DNA of 6,852 nt from positions 1-6,852 of the forward strand of contig DAOVWV010000088.1 in assembly GCA_030636485.1 (NCBI GenBank), given 5' to 3'. This document shows positions 1 to 6,199 of the stretch, in pieces (the first letter of the stretch is position 1; each line of letters opens with the position of its first letter). The DNA comes from Methyloprofundus sp. Lineage in GTDB: Bacteria; Pseudomonadota; Gammaproteobacteria; Methylococcales; Methylomonadaceae. The notes below the pieces were generated by a model. That model was not told the DNA's origin. It did not search any database and saw nothing but the letters and a program-made list of their open reading frames with translations. A program made the translations under genes and the position numbers.

Positions 1-2
1 TA

Positions 3-290
3 TTAGATGGCTTTGCAATGGGTTTAGGCTTTAGCCTGGCCTTGCTGGCATTAGGGGCATTCAGGGAAGTACTTGGCATGGGCACGTTATTGTCTCAGGC
101 CGATCTATTGTTCGGGGAAAGCGCAAAATACTGGCAAATTGACGTATTAGAGGATTATTCAGGGGTCTTATTAGCCATACTCCCCCCCGGAGCCTTTATT
201 GGCTTGGGATTGTTGATTGCCTTGAAAAATATCCTTGGGCAAGAAAAATCATCGTCCTTACCGAACTCAGACCCACAAAAACCTAACTGA
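3..290 (+). CDS. rsxE: Electron transport complex subunit RsxE/RnfE, C-terminal part (5' end outside window)
   Basis: This is the last 95 residues of an integral membrane subunit of the Rnf/Rsx complex, which moves electrons between NADH and ferredoxin-type carriers coupled to ion movement in Rnf, or serves SoxR reduction in E. coli Rsx. The reading frame is open from base 3 and ends with TGA. It shows the family's LDGFAMGLGF start of a membrane helix, then an alanine/leucine-rich segment, the FREVLGMGTL loop (E. coli has LREIIGNGTL), and the near-invariant LPPGAFIGLGL that opens the last helix, followed by a polar tail. E. coli RsxE is 231 residues, so roughly the last 40% is present. The ATG at 18 is internal, not a start. 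A run of seven C at 182-188 encodes the Pro-Pro of LPPG. The rest of the rsx/rnf operon should lie to the left. Family assignment is firm; Rsx versus Rnf naming is a convention. Confidence 0.93.
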   Translation, partial: LDGFAMGLGFSLALLALGAFREVLGMGTLLSQADLLFGESAKYWQIDVLEDYSGVLLAILPPGAFIGLGLLIALKNILGQEKSSSLPNSDPQKPN

Positions 291-294
291 ATAG

Positions 295-305
295 GTAACT
301 TCTCA
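295..305 (+). repeat. 11-bp direct repeat, left copy
   Basis: GTAACTTCTCA lies just after the rsxE stop codon and occurs again exactly at 6175-6185 upstream of nth. An inverted 8-bp copy, GAAGTTAC, lies at 383-390 and overlaps the lnt stop codon. The exact matches are seen directly. Whether they mean anything is uncertain, because pairs of 11-mers are expected by chance in a sequence of this length. Confidence 0.35.
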
Positions 306-336
306 TTACCCACTGGCATTTGAGCTATAAAAATCC

Positions 337-370
337 CGTCATTCCTTCGGGAATGACGACACTTTTATCT
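337..370. terminator. Bidirectional intrinsic terminator between rsxE and lnt
   Basis: A perfect 9-bp stem (CGTCATTCC, 337-345, with GGAATGACG, 350-358) closes on a TTCG tetraloop in the stable C(TTCG)G context. On the + strand it is followed by a modest T-run at 363-366 (TTTTATCT), serving rsxE. On the - strand it is followed by GGATTTTTATA (336 down to 327), with five T in a row, serving lnt. Its place between two convergent genes fits a shared terminator. The GTCATTCC/GGAATGAC arms also resemble dispersed hairpin repeats found in many bacterial genomes, so it may belong to a repeat family recruited as a terminator. Confidence 0.8.
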
Positions 371-386
371 GCATTTACCCGTGAAG

Positions 387-1898
387 TTACGAATCCCCTC
401 CAAGTCGGTAGCGATAAGTCCTGAATACCAACCAAACCAAGCTTAAAAACATCAATAGCATAATAGGCTTATCGCCTATGCGCGCATAAGGCGTTAGGCC
501 GCCCATCGGTTTAATATCGGATGTGAGTGAATAACGTTTTTTGAGCGGTGCCTGCTTTATAATCTTGCCTTTTTCAGAGACTACAGCAGTCACCCCTGTA
601 TTTGTTGTCCGCAATAGATAACGACCTGACTCCAAGGCTCTCATTCTGGCAATTTGCATATGCTGATAAGGCTCGATTGAGCCATCAAACCAGCCATCAT
701 TGGTCACATTCACCAAAAATCCCGCCTGCTCAACATATCGAATATTCTGCTCACCAAAAGCATCTTCATAGCAAATAGAGGTCACAAAATGGTGCCCTGC
801 CGCCTTAAGTAAAGGCTGATCTATTGCACCTGCACTAAACTTACCCAATCTAATATCCATTAAGCTAAGCACATAACCAGAGATAGGTTGCCAGGGTAAA
901 TATTCACCAAACGGTAATAAATGTATTTTTTTATACATTCCAGGCTTTTTACCTAACACTAAAACCGCATTATATAATTTATCCTCTTTATCCCTATAAG
1001 GCAGGCTAGTGATAATATCTGTATTATGCTGAATGGCCTGCTGCTGCAAAGGTATCAGGTAATCATCCTTTACATCAGCATAATAAGCGGGAATCGCTGT
1101 TTCTGGCCAGACAATAATATCAGAATCCCAGTGTTTGACACTGTCATCATAATATTGCTTTAAAGTAGTATTTCTATTTTCTAACGCCCATTTATCCTTT
1201 TGCGCTATATTTCCCTGAATTAAAGTCACCTTAATTGAGTCACCACTCTCACTCGTCCAATCTATATGCTTTAGCGCCTGCCCTCCCAGAATCAGCAATG
1301 GAACTATGACACTAAGGACGATTATTTTTGTGCAGTCAATAAATGCCTCAGCAAATAAGGTTGCCAGCATGACAACAATAAACCCCGTACCATAACTACC
1401 GAACACAGGCATAAAACCAGCGAAAGGAGAATCTAGCTGGCTATACGCGACTTGTAACCAGGGGAAGCCATTTAAAATCCATTCACCACGAATATATTCC
1501 ACCAACATCCATAAACTGGCAAACAGCAATAGCGTATTTGTTTTATGTTGTGGCTGTGCCAGCTTGACAAAAAGATAGGCAAATATTGCCGGAAAAATCG
1601 CCCAGAAACTACAATAAAACAGTGTCATTAATAGCGGCACAACATAGCTCGCCCCTGTATTGACGACCATGCTCACAAACACCCAGGACACCCCTAAGCC
1701 AAAAATCCCCAGGCCAAAGGCAAACCCTCTGAGTAGCGCTCTTTTGGCACTCAGGTCGATAAGCAATAGCCTGAATATTGATAAGGCTATGAAGATTAAA
1801 ATGGCCCAATCAAAAGGCGCAAAGGCCATGGAAAATAGAACACCTGCAAGCAGTGCCCCAGCCTCTCCCCATGCTGATTTAGATAATTTATCCATCAT
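387..1898 (-). CDS. lnt: Apolipoprotein N-acyltransferase Lnt
   Basis: Lnt transfers an acyl chain from phospholipid to the alpha-amino group of the diacylglyceryl-cysteine of apolipoproteins, the final step of lipoprotein maturation in the inner membrane. The 503-residue product (E. coli 512) has a hydrophobic N-terminal multi-helix region (about 12-210), a periplasmic nitrilase-like domain (about 222-470) and a final membrane helix (about 477-493). The catalytic triad is visible: Glu266 in VWPETAIP, Lys324 in KKIHLLPFGEYLP and Cys377 in SICYEDAFG, matching E. coli E267, K335 and C387. VNVTNDGWF and LLRTTNTGVTAVV are further family signatures. Two adjacent ATGs (1896-1898 and 1893-1895) could start it. 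An in-frame TAA lies 18 bases upstream of the first, so it cannot be longer; no strong ribosome-binding site is seen. In E. coli lnt follows ybeX/corC; here it stands alone, divergent from def-fmt and convergent with rsxE. Confidence 0.97.
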   Translation of the reverse strand: MMDKLSKSAWGEAGALLAGVLFSMAFAPFDWAILIFIALSIFRLLLIDLSAKRALLRGFAFGLGIFGLGVSWVFVSMVVNTGASYVVPLLMTLFYCSFWAIFPAIFAYLFVKLAQPQHKTNTLLLFASLWMLVEYIRGEWILNGFPWLQVAYSQLDSPFAGFMPVFGSYGTGFIVVMLATLFAEAFIDCTKIIVLSVIVPLLILGGQALKHIDWTSESGDSIKVTLIQGNIAQKDKWALENRNTTLKQYYDDSVKHWDSDIIVWPETAIPAYYADVKDDYLIPLQQQAIQHNTDIITSLPYRDKEDKLYNAVLVLGKKPGMYKKIHLLPFGEYLPWQPISGYVLSLMDIRLGKFSAGAIDQPLLKAAGHHFVTSICYEDAFGEQNIRYVEQAGFLVNVTNDGWFDGSIEPYQHMQIARMRALESGRYLLRTTNTGVTAVVSEKGKIIKQAPLKKRYSLTSDIKPMGGLTPYARIGDKPIMLLMFLSLVWLVFRTYRYRLGGDS

Positions 1899-1923
1899 GC
1901 TTTGCTTATCCCGTTAGCCTATG

Positions 1924-1974
1924 AATGTTCAACATTGTTAGCACACCTGAGGAATGGACAACTGCCTACATTCC
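1924..1974 (-). repeat. Small inverted repeats in the lnt leader
   Basis: Two inverted repeats lie in what would be the untranslated leader of lnt: AATGTT-C-AACATT at 1924-1936, perfect 6-bp arms around one base, and GGAATG (1951-1956) with CATTCC (1969-1974) around a 12-base loop. They could be a protein-binding site and a weak RNA hairpin respectively, or chance. No known operator is recognised. Confidence 0.3.
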
Positions 1975-2007
1975 AGCACCAAAATGCTTTAATTAGTTTG
2001 ACTGCAC

Positions 2008-2036
2008 ATAATATAAGCAAGCACAATTTAGCGCAA
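2008..2036 (-). promoter_or_regulatory. Candidate sigma70 promoter for lnt
   Basis: On the minus strand TTGCGC (2036-2031) is followed after 17 bases by TATTAT (2013-2008), which matches the -10 consensus at five of six positions. The -35 matches only at TTG. Transcription would start near 2001, leaving a leader of about 100 bases before lnt. This is the best-spaced pair I found on this strand in the intergenic region; it is predicted by eye only. Confidence 0.45.
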
Positions 2037-2115
2037 TAAGCGGGTTAATATTACAGTATCACTAGCAAACCAACCCATCGTGTTTAAGCTGTATGCCGTG
2101 TAATTTCAATAGTCG

Positions 2116-2131
2116 TTTGGATTTTTCCAAA
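2116..2131. repeat. Perfect inverted repeat over the def promoter spacer
   Basis: TTTGGA-TTTT-TCCAAA has 6-bp arms fully complementary around a 4-base centre. It overlaps the proposed -35 hexamer and reaches into the spacer of the def promoter, so a protein bound here could block RNA polymerase. I recognise no named operator with this sequence, and an AT-rich palindrome of this size can arise by chance. Confidence 0.35.
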
Positions 2132-2144
2132 ATTCAGATAAAAT
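2117..2144 (+). promoter_or_regulatory. Candidate sigma70 promoter for def-fmt
   Basis: TTGGAT (2117-2122) and TAAAAT (2139-2144) are separated by 16 bases. The predicted start near 2151 would give a leader of about 27 bases carrying the def ribosome-binding site. The -10 is good; the -35 matches the consensus only in its first half. No other promoter-like pair is as well placed before def. Confidence 0.42.
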
Positions 2145-2167
2145 TCAACCCATAAATAATTAAGTAT

Positions 2168-2180
2168 GGAGAATTTAGTG
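2168..2180 (+). promoter_or_regulatory. Ribosome-binding site and GTG start that define def
   Basis: GGAGA (2168-2172) sits five bases before the GTG at 2178. The in-frame ATG at 2166 overlaps this Shine-Dalgarno sequence and has only AT-rich sequence before it. Starting at the GTG gives [11 protein letters not shown], aligned from the first residue with E. coli MSVLQVLHIPD, whereas the ATG would add four residues that the family lacks. Confidence 0.85.
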
Positions 2181-2681
2181 AGTATTTTGTCAGTTCTTGA
2201 GTTTCCTGATCCACGTTTACGTACTGTCGCAAAGCCAGTGACTGAAGTCGATGCGAAAGTCAGGACGTTAGTCGATGACATGTTTGCAACCATGTATGAA
2301 GAGCATGGCGTGGGCTTGGCGGCAACTCAGGTGGATGCACATCAGCGGGTTATTGTGATTGATATCAGTGAAGATAAAAAAAGCCCGATATGCCTGATTA
2401 ATCCGCAGTTAGTGGAACAGTCCGGTGAAGAAGAGTCGGATGAGGGCTGTTTGTCGGTACCCGGCATTTTCGAACCGGTTAAACGCGCCGAAAAAGTCAA
2501 GGTATCAGCGTTGAATCAGCAGGGAGAGTCATTTGAACTAGAGGCAGATGGTTTGTTGGCAATCTGTATACAGCATGAAATGGATCATTTACTGGGTAAG
2601 TTGTTTGTTGATTATTTGTCCCCCTTGAAACGACAAAGAATTAAAAAGAAAATGCTAAAACTTCAAAAGCGGGACAAATAA
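2178..2681 (+). CDS. def: Peptide deformylase (iron-type, class I), GTG start
   Basis: Def hydrolyses the N-formyl group from the initiator methionine of nascent proteins at the ribosome exit, using a bound metal, usually Fe2+. With the GTG start the product is 167 residues (E. coli 169). All three family motifs are intact: GVGLAATQ (44-51), EGCLSVP (89-95) with metal ligand Cys91, and QHEMDH (132-137) with metal ligands His133 and His137 and catalytic Glu134. These numbers coincide exactly with E. coli numbering counted from Met1, which independently supports the GTG over the ATG at 2166. [24 protein letters not shown] is almost the same as in E. coli, and the lysine/arginine-rich tail is typical. 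fmt follows 4 bp downstream, so the two form an operon. No sign of disruption. Confidence 0.97.
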   Translation: MSILSVLEFPDPRLRTVAKPVTEVDAKVRTLVDDMFATMYEEHGVGLAATQVDAHQRVIVIDISEDKKSPICLINPQLVEQSGEEESDEGCLSVPGIFEPVKRAEKVKVSALNQQGESFELEADGLLAICIQHEMDHLLGKLFVDYLSPLKRQRIKKKMLKLQKRDK

Positions 2682-2685
2682 GGCG

Positions 2686-3609
2686 ATGAAAATTATTTTT
2701 GCGGGAACACCTGACTTTGCCGTACCGGCATTGCAAATGCTTTTAGAGTCCGAACATGAAGTGGTCGCCGTATACACGCAACCTGACAGACCGGCCGGGC
2801 GTGGTCGAAAATTACAGCCTGGCCCGGTCAAGAGCCTGGCATTAACGGCTGGCATCCCTGTTTTTCAGCCTATCAACCTGAAACTGGACACCGATGTTGC
2901 GCAATTAAAATCTCTGGATGCAGATTTAATGGTGGTGGTCGCCTATGGTTTGATTTTGACTCAGACGGTATTGGACACGCGTAAACTGGGCTGCATCAAT
3001 ATACATGGCTCATTATTGCCCAGGTGGCGGGGTGCGGCACCGATTAATAGAGCCATTATGGCGGGTGATCAACAGACCGGTGTCACCATTATGCGTGTGG
3101 TTAAGCAACTGGATGCCGGAGATATGTTACATAAAACGGTGTGCATGATAGGCGAGCAGGAAACCGCGAGTGAATTGCATGACCGTATGATGGTAATGGG
3201 CGCAGAAGGTCTGGCTAAAACATTGGCGCTAATGGAGGCGAAACAATTAAAGCCGGAAAAACAGGATGAAGCCTTAGTGACGTATGCACATAAACTGGAT
3301 AAGAGTGAGTCAGAATTAGACTGGACGCATTCTGCCAGTGATTTGGCACGACAGGTACGGGGTTTAAATGCCTGGCCGGTGGCGCAGACTAAAATGACAG
3401 ATAAAGTGATGCGTGTCTGGCAGGCTGAAGTCATTGCAGGTGATGCAAATGCAACGCCGGGAACCATTTTAGACGATAGCAAACATATAGATGTCGCAAC
3501 AGGTGACGGGATATTGCGCTTGCTGGAAATTCAGTTACCGGGTAAAAAACGGATGCAGGTCACTGATTTTTTAAATGCGCATAAGGTTGCAGGCCTTCAG
3601 TTAGGTTAA
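2686..3609 (+). CDS. fmt: Methionyl-tRNA formyltransferase
   Basis: Fmt transfers a formyl group from 10-formyltetrahydrofolate to methionyl-tRNA(fMet), making the initiator of bacterial translation. The 307-residue protein (E. coli 315) begins with the Rossmann-like strand [12 protein letters not shown]. It carries the [19 protein letters not shown] loop (31-49) involved in tRNA recognition, and the catalytic segment [17 protein letters not shown] (104-120), with Asn105 and His107; Asp143 in QLDAGDM completes the triad known as N106/H108/D144 in E. coli. The C-terminal OB-like domain (about 208-307) has PGTIL and [18 protein letters not shown]. The ATG lies four bases after the def stop, with AAGG very close upstream, so translation is probably coupled to def. 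rsmB (sun), which follows fmt in E. coli, is absent here; the operon ends at a hairpin instead. Confidence 0.97.
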   Translation: MKIIFAGTPDFAVPALQMLLESEHEVVAVYTQPDRPAGRGRKLQPGPVKSLALTAGIPVFQPINLKLDTDVAQLKSLDADLMVVVAYGLILTQTVLDTRKLGCINIHGSLLPRWRGAAPINRAIMAGDQQTGVTIMRVVKQLDAGDMLHKTVCMIGEQETASELHDRMMVMGAEGLAKTLALMEAKQLKPEKQDEALVTYAHKLDKSESELDWTHSASDLARQVRGLNAWPVAQTKMTDKVMRVWQAEVIAGDANATPGTILDDSKHIDVATGDGILRLLEIQLPGKKRMQVTDFLNAHKVAGLQLG

Positions 3610-3622
3610 ACAGGCGATTCAC

Positions 3623-3652
3623 GAGCGTGCGATACTTCGCGCGCTCTTATTT
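3623..3652 (+). terminator. Intrinsic terminator of def-fmt
   Basis: A GC-rich 10-bp stem (GAGCGTGCGA, 3623-3632, with TCGCGCGCTC, 3637-3646) closes on a TACT loop and starts 13 bases after the fmt stop. It is followed by a short T-rich run, TTATTT (3647-3652). In the + transcript one pair is a G·U wobble, so the stem is unbroken. In the - transcript that pair becomes a C/A mismatch and no T-run follows, so it should terminate fmt better than the converging transporter gene. Confidence 0.7.
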
Positions 3653-3659
3653 GATGGCA

Positions 3660-5030
3660 TTACCCCAAAGTAAAGTAGCACACACCGCTAATGACAAATG
3701 CCAGCATAATATTCAGTACCAACCCTTCTCGCGCCATATCTTTAATCTGAAATTTATTGGTTCCATAAACTATCGCATTGGGTGCGGTGGCAACCGGCAT
3801 CATAAAGGCGCAACTGGCACTGATTGCCGCAGGCATCATCAAGATTTGCGGATCAACACCCGCCGCAGTTCCCGCTGTTGCCAGAATGGGCATTAATAAA
3901 GTGGCTGTTGCGGTATTGCTGGTGAACTCGGTTAAAAAGGTGACAAATAGGCAGGTCGATAAAATCAAAGCAAAGAGCGGTAAAGTTGACAGCCCGGTTA
4001 GCATCGCGCCCATTTTATCGCTTAAACCCGAGGCCATAAACGCTTTGGCAATCGCAATGCCCCCTGCAAATAGTAATAACATCCCCCAGGGAATGTCACT
4101 CGCGGTTTGCCAATCCAGCAGGGTTCCCTGTTTTTCACCATTAGGCACCAGAAACATGAGCAGTACACCTAATAAGGCGATGGTACTGTCACCAACGGCC
4201 CCCAGACCTAAGTACTCACTCCAGAGTTTGCGCGTTACCCAGGTCAATGCAACCAGTCCAAACACCAGTAAAACCCTTTTTTCAGCAGTACGCCATGCGC
4301 CTATATCGGGTAAAACGAAGTTCTGAGTGACCGATACCTTGCGAGTCAACCAAAGTGCCATTAATGGAATGCCGATCAACACCACAGGCACACCGGTTTG
4401 CATCCAGGAAACAAAATCAATTTCTTTGCCTGTTGTTTCCTGATAAATACTGATAAAAATGATATTAGGCGGCGTACCTATCGGGGTACCGATACCTCCC
4501 AAGCTGGCTGCATAGGCAATGCCCAGTGTTAAGGCAACCGCCATTGCATGGTCATCGACATTCTGCAAGGCAGCCAATGCAATGGGTAATAATATTAACG
4601 TTGCTGCGGTATTGGAAATCCACATACTTAAAAATGCCGCCGCCAACATAAACCCAATAACCACACGTCGGCCATTATTGACCCCGACCAGCCTGACCAT
4701 ATAAATCGCCAGGCGGCGATGTACACCACTTTTTTCCAGCGAGCGGGACAACATAAATCCCCCCATTAATAATAAAATCACGTGACTGCCTAAAGCGGCA
4801 GACACTTCTTTATGGCTCAGTACTCCGGCAAAGGGAAAGAGCGCAAAGGGAATTAACGAGGTAGCGGGGATAGGAATCGCTTCAGTCACCCATAATATAA
4901 CGGTAAGCAGTGTAATGCCTGCCGTCCATGCGAGTACATCGGGCTGGGCAAAAGAATGAATTAAGATAAAACTGGTCAATATTGCTGTCAGCAATGCACT
5001 AGCAATGATAACGACTTGTTTGTTTGTCAT
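3660..5030 (-). CDS. DASS/SLC13-family anion (dicarboxylate or sulfate) transporter
   Basis: This is a 456-residue, very hydrophobic inner-membrane protein of the divalent anion:sodium symporter family (VcINDY is of similar size). Both hairpin-tip signatures are intact: ISNTAATLILLP with Ser139-Asn140-Thr141, and TSNTATATLLMP with Ser371-Asn372-Thr373. Each is followed by its partner loop, GTPIGTPPN (181-189) and MPVATAPN (411-418). In the family these elements hold the substrate and Na+. About eleven to twelve hydrophobic stretches are spread along the chain. Two intact SNT motifs favour a C4-dicarboxylate-like substrate, but sulfate or another anion cannot be excluded, so no gene symbol is given. 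It starts 24 bp after the FAD oxidoreductase stop on the same strand with no intervening hairpin, so it is probably co-transcribed. The ribosome-binding site is poor (AGAAAAACTT before ATG), perhaps compensated by coupling. Confidence 0.9.
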   Translation of the reverse strand: MTNKQVVIIASALLTAILTSFILIHSFAQPDVLAWTAGITLLTVILWVTEAIPIPATSLIPFALFPFAGVLSHKEVSAALGSHVILLLMGGFMLSRSLEKSGVHRRLAIYMVRLVGVNNGRRVVIGFMLAAAFLSMWISNTAATLILLPIALAALQNVDDHAMAVALTLGIAYAASLGGIGTPIGTPPNIIFISIYQETTGKEIDFVSWMQTGVPVVLIGIPLMALWLTRKVSVTQNFVLPDIGAWRTAEKRVLLVFGLVALTWVTRKLWSEYLGLGAVGDSTIALLGVLLMFLVPNGEKQGTLLDWQTASDIPWGMLLLFAGGIAIAKAFMASGLSDKMGAMLTGLSTLPLFALILSTCLFVTFLTEFTSNTATATLLMPILATAGTAAGVDPQILMMPAAISASCAFMMPVATAPNAIVYGTNKFQIKDMAREGLVLNIMLAFVISGVCYFTLG

Positions 5031-5054
5031 AAGTTTTTCTAAGTTGCTTATGCG

Positions 5055-6074
5055 TTAAAATACATAGGGATGATCCGCTGCAAAGCCGTGCACCTTGGCA
5101 ACGGCTTTAAAGTTAGGCACCTGCCAGCATTCGCTCTGCTGCCCGCTTAAATAACTTGCTAACCATAAAGCCTGGTTACGAATAGGTAAGACATAAGCAT
5201 ATAGCTTATTACCGGGCAACTCAGCAACATCTCCCAAAGCAAATATATTTTTGTCACTGGTTTGCAGAAACTGATTGACCACTATCCCCCGCCGCGTTTC
5301 TAACCCCGCCTGTTCCGCTAGCTCAGTTCTTGGCTTAAAACCACATGCAACAATCACGACATCAAACTCAAAATGCCCATCCTCAGTCATAATACGGGTT
5401 TTCTCCCCTGCTTTTTCGATTGCCTGAATGGCTTGCTTAAATGTAACGTCTATCGAATGAGATTGCATAACGGCTAATAGCTTCAGCGAATCTTCGGCCA
5501 CTAACTGCCGCTCCATCAACCTGTCTTCAGCGTGAAACAGACTTACTCTATCACCTGCAACGGCTAGATCTGAAGCAAGCTCGCAGCCAATTAACCCACC
5601 GCCAATAATAGCCCACTCCGTCACTCGCTTTTTTTCATTGACGATGCTTTGCTGTAATTGACGTAGCTCGATTAAATCATGCAGACTATTAAACAGATAA
5701 AAATTATCCCGATATGAGCGGAAAGGCGGCGGTATAAAAGCAGCGGATCCCGTCGCAATAATCAAGTAATCATATGCCAGCGTTGCTATATCCTTTATTC
5801 CCTGAACATGAACGGTCTGAGTAAGCCTATCAACCTCGGTCACCGTCGCACTCTCAAAGACGCGAATATTTTGTTTGCGCAAGTCATCAAATGACTCAAT
5901 GATAATAGTCTGTTCAATATCACCCCGACTGAACCCCCGTGATAGCATAGGCCGCGAATAATAACCATAGTGCTCTTTTGTCAGTAGGGTAATGTCATCA
6001 TCTGCTGATAATGTGCGTAGTTTTTCAGCAAAGGAAACGCCTGCAATGCCCGAGCCGATAATAATAATATTCAT
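5055..6074 (-). CDS. FAD-dependent NAD(P)H oxidoreductase, rubredoxin/flavorubredoxin reductase-like, short C-terminus
   Basis: This 339-residue protein has the two-dinucleotide-fold layout of the pyridine nucleotide-disulfide oxidoreductase group: FAD-binding GSGIAG (7-12), the IIATGS link (105-110), NAD(P)-binding GGGLIGCELA (158-167) and the second FAD motif NIFALGDVAE (276-285). YYSRPMLSRGFSRG (38-51) resembles the YSKPMLSTGFSK segment of Pseudomonas rubredoxin reductase, and E. coli NorW is similarly organised, so transfer of electrons from NAD(P)H to a rubredoxin-type partner is the likeliest role. No redox-active CxxxxC pair is visible, which argues against a disulfide reductase. It ends about 40-45 residues before those relatives (377-384 residues), losing most of the C-terminal domain. 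No continuation is seen in the 24 bp before the transporter. A GGAGA seven bases before the ATG supports the start. No rubredoxin gene lies in the window. Confidence 0.85.
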   Translation of the reverse strand: MNIIIIGSGIAGVSFAEKLRTLSADDDITLLTKEHYGYYSRPMLSRGFSRGDIEQTIIIESFDDLRKQNIRVFESATVTEVDRLTQTVHVQGIKDIATLAYDYLIIATGSAAFIPPPFRSYRDNFYLFNSLHDLIELRQLQQSIVNEKKRVTEWAIIGGGLIGCELASDLAVAGDRVSLFHAEDRLMERQLVAEDSLKLLAVMQSHSIDVTFKQAIQAIEKAGEKTRIMTEDGHFEFDVVIVACGFKPRTELAEQAGLETRRGIVVNQFLQTSDKNIFALGDVAELPGNKLYAYVLPIRNQALWLASYLSGQQSECWQVPNFKAVAKVHGFAADHPYVF

Positions 6075-6080
6075 CTACAT

Positions 6081-6085
6081 TCTCC
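6081..6085 (-). promoter_or_regulatory. Ribosome-binding site of the FAD oxidoreductase
   Basis: GGAGA on the minus strand lies six bases before the ATG at 6074-6072. Between them is an ATG-TAG pair (6080-6075), in the same frame as the gene: a start codon followed at once by a stop. That ATG directly abuts the Shine-Dalgarno sequence and is too close to be used efficiently, so the later ATG is chosen. Confidence 0.75.
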
Positions 6086-6105
6086 ACTCTTCAAGTTTAA
6101 TAGCA

Positions 6106-6133
6106 ACAATAACAAAATTCGCTTAGATAGCAA
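6106..6133 (-). promoter_or_regulatory. Candidate promoter for the oxidoreductase-transporter pair
   Basis: On the minus strand TTGCTA (6133-6128) and TATTGT (6111-6106) are 16 bases apart. Transcription would begin near 6099, about 25 bases before the ATG. Both hexamers are imperfect and the region is AT-rich, so this is a weak call; other starts in 6090-6170 are possible. Confidence 0.3.
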
Positions 6134-6174
6134 GTGAAGCTTGTTCTAAAGACATCTGTTTGACGCGACTGATT

Positions 6175-6185
6175 GTAACTTCTCA
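6175..6185 (+). repeat. 11-bp direct repeat, right copy
   Basis: GTAACTTCTCA here is an exact copy of 295-305 just after rsxE. The two copies border the five-gene block that separates rsxE from nth. The flanking bases differ (GGTAAC versus TTGTAAC on the left; T versus G on the right), so the match is limited to 11 bases. Confidence 0.35.
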
Positions 6186-6199
6186 GCATCCGTAGGCAC

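Noticed and set aside
1998..2003. TTGACT as a -35 element on the + strand
   Set aside because: No acceptable -10 lies 15-19 bases downstream; the first AT-rich hexamer follows after only about four bases.
2084..2293. 69-codon open frame on the - strand across the start of def
   Set aside because: Overlaps the def promoter, start codon and conserved N-terminus; no recognisable motif.
3069..3482. 137-codon open frame on the - strand
   Set aside because: Antisense to conserved fmt coding sequence; Cys- and Ser-rich translation typical of a shadow frame.
3627..3896. 89-codon open frame on the + strand after fmt
   Set aside because: Begins inside the fmt terminator hairpin and runs antisense through the conserved end of the transporter; His/Arg-rich translation with no family resemblance.
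3778..4326. 182-codon open frame on the + strand
   Set aside because: It lies wholly antisense to the DASS transporter, whose motifs are clear. The translation is low in complexity, rich in Ala/Lys/Val, matches no family I know and has no good ribosome-binding site.
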